Source: a virus. Taken from it: a stretch of 23,739 nucleotides of DNA. The notes beneath the pieces are model-generated. The model had not been told where the DNA came from, did no database searches, and saw only the letters and a program-made list of their open reading frames with translations. Location: IMG/VR virus record IMGVR_UViG_3300032462_000089, positions 1 through 23,739 of that record. One strand, given 5' to 3'. The translations under genes and the position numbers were made by a program. Below are positions 20,463 through 23,739 of the stretch, in pieces; the stretch's first letter is position 1, and each line of letters starts with the position of its first letter.

Positions 20463-20546
20463 TTACTGTAAATAATAGCTAATAATAATTCCAAATGTTC
20501 CCATACACCAACCTACTATGACTCCTACTAAAAAATAAAATTCCAT
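20463..20546 (-). CDS. 27-residue single-span membrane microprotein
   Basis: MEFYFLVGVIVGWCMGTFGI plus IISYYLQ: nearly all hydrophobic, a typical single transmembrane helix with GxxxG-like spacing (GVIVG; GTFG). An in-frame ATG at 20570 would add 8 polar residues. The next gene starts 1 bp after its stop (TAA-C-ATG), the same coupling seen for the other membrane microprotein. Coding status is inferred from composition and spacing. Confidence 0.45.
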   Translation of the reverse strand: MEFYFLVGVIVGWCMGTFGIIISYYLQ

Positions 20547-20559
20547 ATTTATAAATTGT

Positions 20560-20614
20560 TTAACTTCCATTGTTCTGCTAATCTTCTTTTTGTGTTTCTG
20601 TTGTATTACTTTAT
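20560..20614 (-). pseudogene. Remnant copy of the 3' end of the gene at 20829-21116
   Basis: An 18-codon open stretch with no start codon ends in LAEQWKLNNL, against LSEQWQLDNL at the end of the gene stopping at 20829. The DNA around both stops is alike as well (CAGAACAATGG, AATTTAT[A/G]AATA). The remnant lies directly after the 71-residue gene at 20617-20832, which is therefore bracketed by imperfect repeats. Confidence 0.45.
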
Positions 20615-20616
20615 TA

Positions 20617-20832
20617 TTATGTAATAAACTTTACCTTTTTACCCATTACTTCCATAAGACCTATATCTGCATTTGTACTTAAATTAATACCCATTATTAA
20701 CTGGAAAAATTCAATAGGTAGTTCCAAGCTCTCTCTATCAGGATTTCTTGCACATTGATTTAATATAATCCTTTTAATTAAATCTTGTTCACCTATCTCT
20801 TTCCATTTGTTTGTATATTTACCCTTATTCAT
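20617..20832 (-). CDS. Hypothetical protein
   Basis: 71 residues (MNKGKYTNKWKEIGEQDLIK). Basic N-terminus and a hydrophobic middle (PIEFFQLIMGINLS). Its ATG overlaps the upstream TGA (ATGA). Bracketed by an imperfect repeat of the neighbouring gene end (see 20560-20614), which suggests insertion as a cassette. No family recognised. Confidence 0.5.
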   Translation of the reverse strand: MNKGKYTNKWKEIGEQDLIKRIILNQCARNPDRESLELPIEFFQLIMGINLSTNADIGLMEVMGKKVKFIT

Positions 20833-21116
20833 AAATTATCTAATTGCCATTGTTCTGATAAAATTTGTTTTACTTCTTTTTCTTCTCCTTGTGTTTGATG
20901 TCGGATAAGACATTCAATTGATATAGCGTCAAAGATTAAAGTTTCCCACTTATCTTTTGAGATACCGCTCTCAAGAAATGTTTGAGCGTGTAGTTTTTCT
21001 AGTATTCTGCGTGTTGCAACGTAGCGATACTTTATTAAACGTGCTTCTGGTGTTTCTATCTCCTTGAGAGTTAGGTTTCTTCTTATAGAGTTGTGATGAC
21101 CTTTATCGCTTTTCAT
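20829..21116 (-). CDS. Hypothetical helical protein
   Basis: 95 residues (MKSDKGHHNSIRRNLTLKEI). Arg/Lys-rich helices (EARLIKYRYVATRRILEKLH) suggest nucleic-acid or protein binding. Overlaps the YopX gene end by 14 bp. Ends with TGA, showing that TGA is a stop in this genome. No function recognised. Confidence 0.55.
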   Translation of the reverse strand: MKSDKGHHNSIRRNLTLKEIETPEARLIKYRYVATRRILEKLHAQTFLESGISKDKWETLIFDAISIECLIRHQTQGEEKEVKQILSEQWQLDNL

Positions 21117-21522
21117 GATATTTTAGTAGTTCAGGATTTTCGTAAATGTTTCCTATTACTTCAAAATTATCAACCCCGTAAAAGCCTACTCTCCCTAACG
21201 ACCAACCTGTTTCATTCCAAGTAACACTTGAGGTCTGCCCATCGTCAAATTGTTGTCCTAAATTAAAATCTTTTTTATAATAGTTTTCAATATCTTTTTT
21301 ATTAGATTCAGTAACTGTTTCTATGTACACCCTATGGATTATATCCCCCTCATAAATCTCTACACCGTTTTTGTCTTTAATTCCTGTATATTGAAGCGGT
21401 ATAAGATTTCCAAATACTCCATGTAAGAAATCATATATATAACCTTTATTTTCTAATATATCTTCCCACGAAACCATTCGCTTAGCACGTACTTCCCATC
21501 CTCGAAATTCAATTTTTCTCAT
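21103..21522 (-). CDS. YopX-family phage protein
   Basis: 139 residues from ATG 21522 (MRKIEFRGW), the characteristic start of the YopX/TIGR01671 family; a GTG at 21555 gives an unlikely 11-residue extension. The family body is visible: YIYDFLHGVFGNLIPLQYTG, IKDKNGVEIYEGDIIHR (about 47-82) and VTWNETGWSLGRVGFY, ending FEVIGNIYENPELL. These are small beta-barrel proteins common in phages of Gram-positive and other bacteria, function unknown. It lies among replication/recombination genes and overlaps its upstream neighbour by 14 bp. Confidence 0.8.
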   Translation of the reverse strand: MRKIEFRGWEVRAKRMVSWEDILENKGYIYDFLHGVFGNLIPLQYTGIKDKNGVEIYEGDIIHRVYIETVTESNKKDIENYYKKDFNLGQQFDDGQTSSVTWNETGWSLGRVGFYGVDNFEVIGNIYENPELLKYHEKR

Positions 21523-21832
21523 ACGATTGTAAATAACTATCTGATAATTCTTCACTGGGAAATGCTATATCTTCGCCTGTAAGTTGCCCTAGTGATAGCC
21601 TTAACTCATCCCAGATTTCGTTTAATTCTGGTGTGGTTAATTGCTCTGTACTTTCTTTACCAAATTTAGAACGTGCCATAGACTTTATGATGTCTTTTAT
21701 CGAGTGCATTGTCGGTCGTACTTCAATGTTTTTTATAAAGGCATTGAGCGGTACATTGTTTTCAATAAGTATGTCGGCTAATTGCTGGCAACCTATGTGT
21801 AATGCACCTCGTTGTTTCTTTGGTAATGACAT
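21509..21832 (-). CDS. Conserved phage protein of the recombination module
   Basis: 107 residues. The pattern KKQRGALHIGCQQLADILIENNV...IKDIIK...KFGKESTEQLTTPELNEIWDELRLSLGQ...DIAFPS is one I know from many phages, where the protein is found near SSB, exonuclease and NinB-type genes; its function is undetermined. It is helical with a C-terminal acidic tail. It starts 2 bp after the SSB stop and overlaps the YopX gene. Confidence 0.65.
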   Translation of the reverse strand: MSLPKKQRGALHIGCQQLADILIENNVPLNAFIKNIEVRPTMHSIKDIIKSMARSKFGKESTEQLTTPELNEIWDELRLSLGQLTGEDIAFPSEELSDSYLQSYEKN

Positions 21833-21834
21833 AA

Positions 21835-22269
21835 TTAGAAGGGAATATCTTCAGGAGATGAGTCATCTACAATGCCATAATTGGCGTCTATTTGCTCTTG
21901 TGTGCTGTTGTTTGGTGTTTCTTGGGTGTTTGTACCATTGGATGGTTTATTTCCAAATTGAGAGCTTTCCACAATGATTTCAGTTTTGTACATTTTCTTT
22001 CCTTCTGCTCCTTCCCATGATGAAGTCTTCAAACGACCTTCAATAAGTAATTGAGAACCTTTAACCATGTATTGAACAATGGTTTCTGCTTGTCGACCAA
22101 AAACTACGCAGTTGTGGTACTCGACTTCTTCTTGTTTATTGCCCTGCTTATCTTTCCACGTTCGGTTTGTTGCTAGTGAAAAGTTAGCTACTTTTTCTCC
22201 CGATGGTAACGATTTGATTTCTGGGTTTCTTGTAAGGTTTCCGATGATTGTTGTTTTGTTTAGGTACAT
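21835..22269 (-). CDS. ssb: Single-stranded DNA-binding protein
   Basis: 144 residues. The OB fold spans 1-106: MYLNKTTIIGNLTRNPEIKS, VANFSLATNR, EVEYHNCVVFGRQAETIVQY, GSQLLIEGRLKTSSWE, YKTEIIVESSQFG, all typical of bacterial SSB. A Gln/Asn/Thr-rich linker follows, and the acidic tail ends DDSSPEDIPF, the partner-binding tip. It coats single-stranded DNA and recruits recombination and repair enzymes. It sits directly after the YqaJ exonuclease gene. The sequence looks closest, from memory, to SSBs of Parcubacteria, which hints at the host. Confidence 0.95.
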   Translation of the reverse strand: MYLNKTTIIGNLTRNPEIKSLPSGEKVANFSLATNRTWKDKQGNKQEEVEYHNCVVFGRQAETIVQYMVKGSQLLIEGRLKTSSWEGAEGKKMYKTEIIVESSQFGNKPSNGTNTQETPNNSTQEQIDANYGIVDDSSPEDIPF

Positions 22270-22273
22270 ATAA

Positions 22274-22879
22274 TTAAAATGTTAAGTCGTTTACTATTTT
22301 GTTAATTTGCTCTAGTTTACTTTTTTGGTACTCGTGGATTTCTTGGATTTCTGTTTCAATATCAAACCTAAATATATTGAATGATATAAGTTTTAGATTT
22401 TCTGGCATCCGAGGGTCGTACATTACAAAGTGTAATACCTCTAACTTATCGTTTACAATAAAATATTGTAGGATTTGTTCGTGATAATCTTTTGGGTACT
22501 GGTTTGTTAGTTTTGCTTCTATGTGTCGAGCCGATGAAAGACATTTTACTTCGATTGCACAATTTTCTCCCTTAAATCCATCAGGACTGATTGCGATACT
22601 TGGGTTATCTTCTCTTTCCCAAATTACTAATGAAGTGTCAAATAGTATCCCTGTTTGCTCGGTGTATTTTTCTATAGCCTCTTCTTCTAGTCGTATACCC
22701 CTATCCATTGGGTTTTCATCTTCTGCTGTTATCGCAATACGTTCTGCGATAATTTCATAGTACCCTATCTTTTCACCTGAACCACGTTTTACTATAATAT
22801 CTTTTAATCGCGAACCTGTGATTTTACCTCTGCGACCATCTAGCCATTCTTCTTTTGTTTCAAACTTTTTTACTATCAT
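22274..22879 (-). CDS. YqaJ/lambda-type 5'-3' exonuclease (recombination)
   Basis: 201 residues. PD-(D/E)XK nuclease of the YqaJ/lambda Red alpha group: WLDGRRGKITGS (12-23), MDRGIRLEEEAIEKY (58-72), catalytic D100 in SPDG, E110-x-K112 in AIEVKC, and Q135 in YHEQILQYF. It degrades one strand of duplex ends to make 3' single-strand tails. Together with the annealing-type protein upstream and SSB downstream it forms a Red-like phage recombination cassette. Starts 1 bp after the upstream stop. Confidence 0.88.
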   Translation of the reverse strand: MIVKKFETKEEWLDGRRGKITGSRLKDIIVKRGSGEKIGYYEIIAERIAITAEDENPMDRGIRLEEEAIEKYTEQTGILFDTSLVIWEREDNPSIAISPDGFKGENCAIEVKCLSSARHIEAKLTNQYPKDYHEQILQYFIVNDKLEVLHFVMYDPRMPENLKLISFNIFRFDIETEIQEIHEYQKSKLEQINKIVNDLTF

Positions 22880-22880
22880 A

Positions 22881-23381
22881 TTAATTTAATGTAGTTTTTA
22901 ATTTGTTTTTATAATCCTCGACCTGCTTTTCTTGTATCACTGAACCAAGTGACGACCAACATTCTTTTAGCTCATCTTGTGTTTTACAGTCATCTAATTT
23001 ATCAATAGCACATTGGATAGCCTCTTGCTTTTTACTTTCTTGATACTCGTAATATTCTTCCATTTCTTCTCCTGTGGCAACTTCTCCATCGGCTGAATAT
23101 CCAAGAAGTGCCAACGCTCTACCGACTGAAATTGTTTCTAACTTTTCAAAGTCTTTTTGCCCTGCTTTAACTTGTAGAGCGTGACCTGTTGCATCTGCTG
23201 AAAACTCATCTGCTTTATCTTTAATAATAAAAGTTTTGAACATCATCATTCCACCTTCTTGCGGTATTGGTGTTGTTACAATACTTGCTCTTGGGTTTTC
23301 TGTCCTAAATGCTTTTAATCGTTCTGATACTTTTGCATATTGAGCACCTCCACCGATTGTAGTTGTTTTAACTTTTGTCAT
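22881..23381 (-). CDS. Putative single-strand annealing protein
   Basis: 166 residues. KVSERLKAFRTENPRASIVT then F-I-K-D-K...ATGHALQVKAG...FEKLETISVGRALALLGYS is the pattern seen in the phage group often labelled Rad52-like or Sak3-like. The conserved (E)T-(S/I)-(A/S)-VGRAL-LLG motif is at about 83-95. It would coat tails made by the exonuclease and anneal homologous strands. The C-terminus is charged helical (DDCKTQDELKECWSSLG). It is placed directly before the YqaJ exonuclease, which is strong context for the role; the family itself is assigned from memory only. Confidence 0.65.
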   Translation of the reverse strand: MTKVKTTTIGGGAQYAKVSERLKAFRTENPRASIVTTPIPQEGGMMMFKTFIIKDKADEFSADATGHALQVKAGQKDFEKLETISVGRALALLGYSADGEVATGEEMEEYYEYQESKKQEAIQCAIDKLDDCKTQDELKECWSSLGSVIQEKQVEDYKNKLKTTLN

Positions 23382-23484
23382 TTTGTTGTTCTAAATCTGA
23401 TAATGGATTATATGGTTTATATGAATTTGCTTGTACGACTTTTTCAAATTCTTGTGCCCATTTTTCTACTGTGTCGCTAATCAT
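23368..23484 (-). CDS. 38-residue hypothetical protein
   Basis: MISDTVEKWAQEFEKVVQAN then SYKPYNPLSDLEQQNDKS. The ATG at 23484 follows the 55-residue gene by 4 bp, and the frame overlaps the annealing-protein start by 14 bp. Amphipathic helix plus polar tail. No family known. Confidence 0.4.
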   Translation of the reverse strand: MISDTVEKWAQEFEKVVQANSYKPYNPLSDLEQQNDKS

Positions 23485-23488
23485 ATAT

Positions 23489-23656
23489 TTAGAATTTCTT
23501 AAACTTATCCCAATCAGTAAAACCATTTATACAGTCAGGGCAATCTATAAAGTCTTTGTCTTCTCCGTAGCAGGTCTGCAATTCTCCATCTCCGTGACAA
23601 GTTTCGCAAGTGTTCTCTGCTATAACTTCCATTACTCCGTATGTATCTAAAATCAT
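23489..23656 (-). CDS. 55-residue zinc-ribbon protein
   Basis: MILDTYGVMEVIAENTCETC then C29 and C39-P-D-C42. Two CxxC(x)G-type pairs (C17-ETC-H-G-D-G and C39-PDC-ING) resemble half of a DnaJ-type zinc domain. First gene after the strong promoter at 23705-23733. Probably binds protein or nucleic acid; exact role unknown. Confidence 0.55.
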   Translation of the reverse strand: MILDTYGVMEVIAENTCETCHGDGELQTCYGEDKDFIDCPDCINGFTDWDKFKKF

Positions 23657-23674
23657 ATTGATTGTTTTTATTAA

Positions 23675-23698
23675 AGATAGGTTACGATTTCCCTATCT
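23675..23698 (-). promoter_or_regulatory. Hairpin in the leader of the rightmost operon
   Basis: AGATAGG and CCTATCT form a perfect 7-bp stem around a 10-nt loop. It lies just downstream of the predicted start of transcription and repeats the GATAGG word found in the promoter spacer, so it may be an operator or attenuator. Confidence 0.45.
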
Positions 23699-23704
23699 AT
23701 TAAG

Positions 23705-23733
23705 AGTATAGCCTATCCCTTTTATAAAGTCAA
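23705..23733 (-). promoter_or_regulatory. Sigma70-type promoter with AAAGGGATAGG spacer
   Basis: TTGACT, 17-nt spacer, TATACT: near-consensus. The spacer contains AAAAGGGATAGG, shared with the promoter at 20202-20230. It drives the zinc-ribbon gene and probably the recombination cassette. The leader is about 45 nt and contains a hairpin. Confidence 0.75.
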
Positions 23734-23739
23734 TATAAA

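Noticed and set aside
1-23739. Plus-strand open frames such as 9153-9638, 14967-15287 and 4614-4907
   Set aside because: All lie opposite well-supported minus-strand genes, with compositions typical of antisense frames and no recognisable motifs.
1-23739. CRISPR array, insertion sequence, integrase or attachment site
   Set aside because: No regularly spaced repeats, transposase motifs or integrase gene were found; attachment cores cannot be judged without a host sequence.

Overview
The window looks like part of a tailed-phage genome (or prophage) with a short-tailed, P22/T7-like structural module. Every gene I can support lies on the minus strand, so transcription runs from high to low coordinates. 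The DNA is AT-rich and densely packed, with 1-10 bp gaps or short stop/start overlaps. TAA, TAG and TGA all act as stops, so the standard code fits. Most start codons sit in AT-rich sequence without a Shine-Dalgarno site; clear exceptions are at 10936 and 16087. The SSB closely resembles, from memory, SSBs of Parcubacteria (CPR). A host in that radiation is a plausible but untested inference.

Layout in transcription order. (1) 23739-20600: a strong sigma70-type promoter at the right edge, two small ORFs, then a recombination cassette (putative single-strand annealing protein, YqaJ/lambda-type exonuclease, SSB), a conserved phage protein, a YopX-family protein and two unknowns. (2) 20570-16615: many small unknown genes behind a second promoter of the same design, including two membrane microproteins, a structured non-coding element (18610-18711), a compact promoter cluster (17686-17820) and an HExxH metallopeptidase. 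(3) 16606-14921: the first 25 codons of a broken DNA methyltransferase, an HNH endonuclease gene, and an intact beta-class methyltransferase. (4) 14902-9718: DNA packaging and head genes (small and large terminase, portal, two small unknowns, scaffold). (5) 9679-1: major capsid protein, head-tail connector, tail protein, tail fibre, a 609-residue virion protein and a lytic transglycosylase-domain protein cut by the window edge.

The genes fit together as a phage programme. The right half prepares and recombines DNA, the middle modifies DNA and carries a selfish nuclease, and the left half packages DNA and builds the particle. No integrase, polymerase, repressor or proven lysis gene is visible; these may lie outside the window.

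The most unusual signals are regulatory. Extended -10 promoters (TGnTATAAT) recur, and several lie so close to the ATG that the mRNA would be almost leaderless. Four morphogenesis genes (portal, scaffold, capsid, fibre) carry a TTGGGGA motif in their leaders. A strongly paired RNA element between a small gene and the scaffold gene (10559-10635) displays a loop complementary to that motif. These form a possible RNA-based regulatory or packaging system that I do not recognise.
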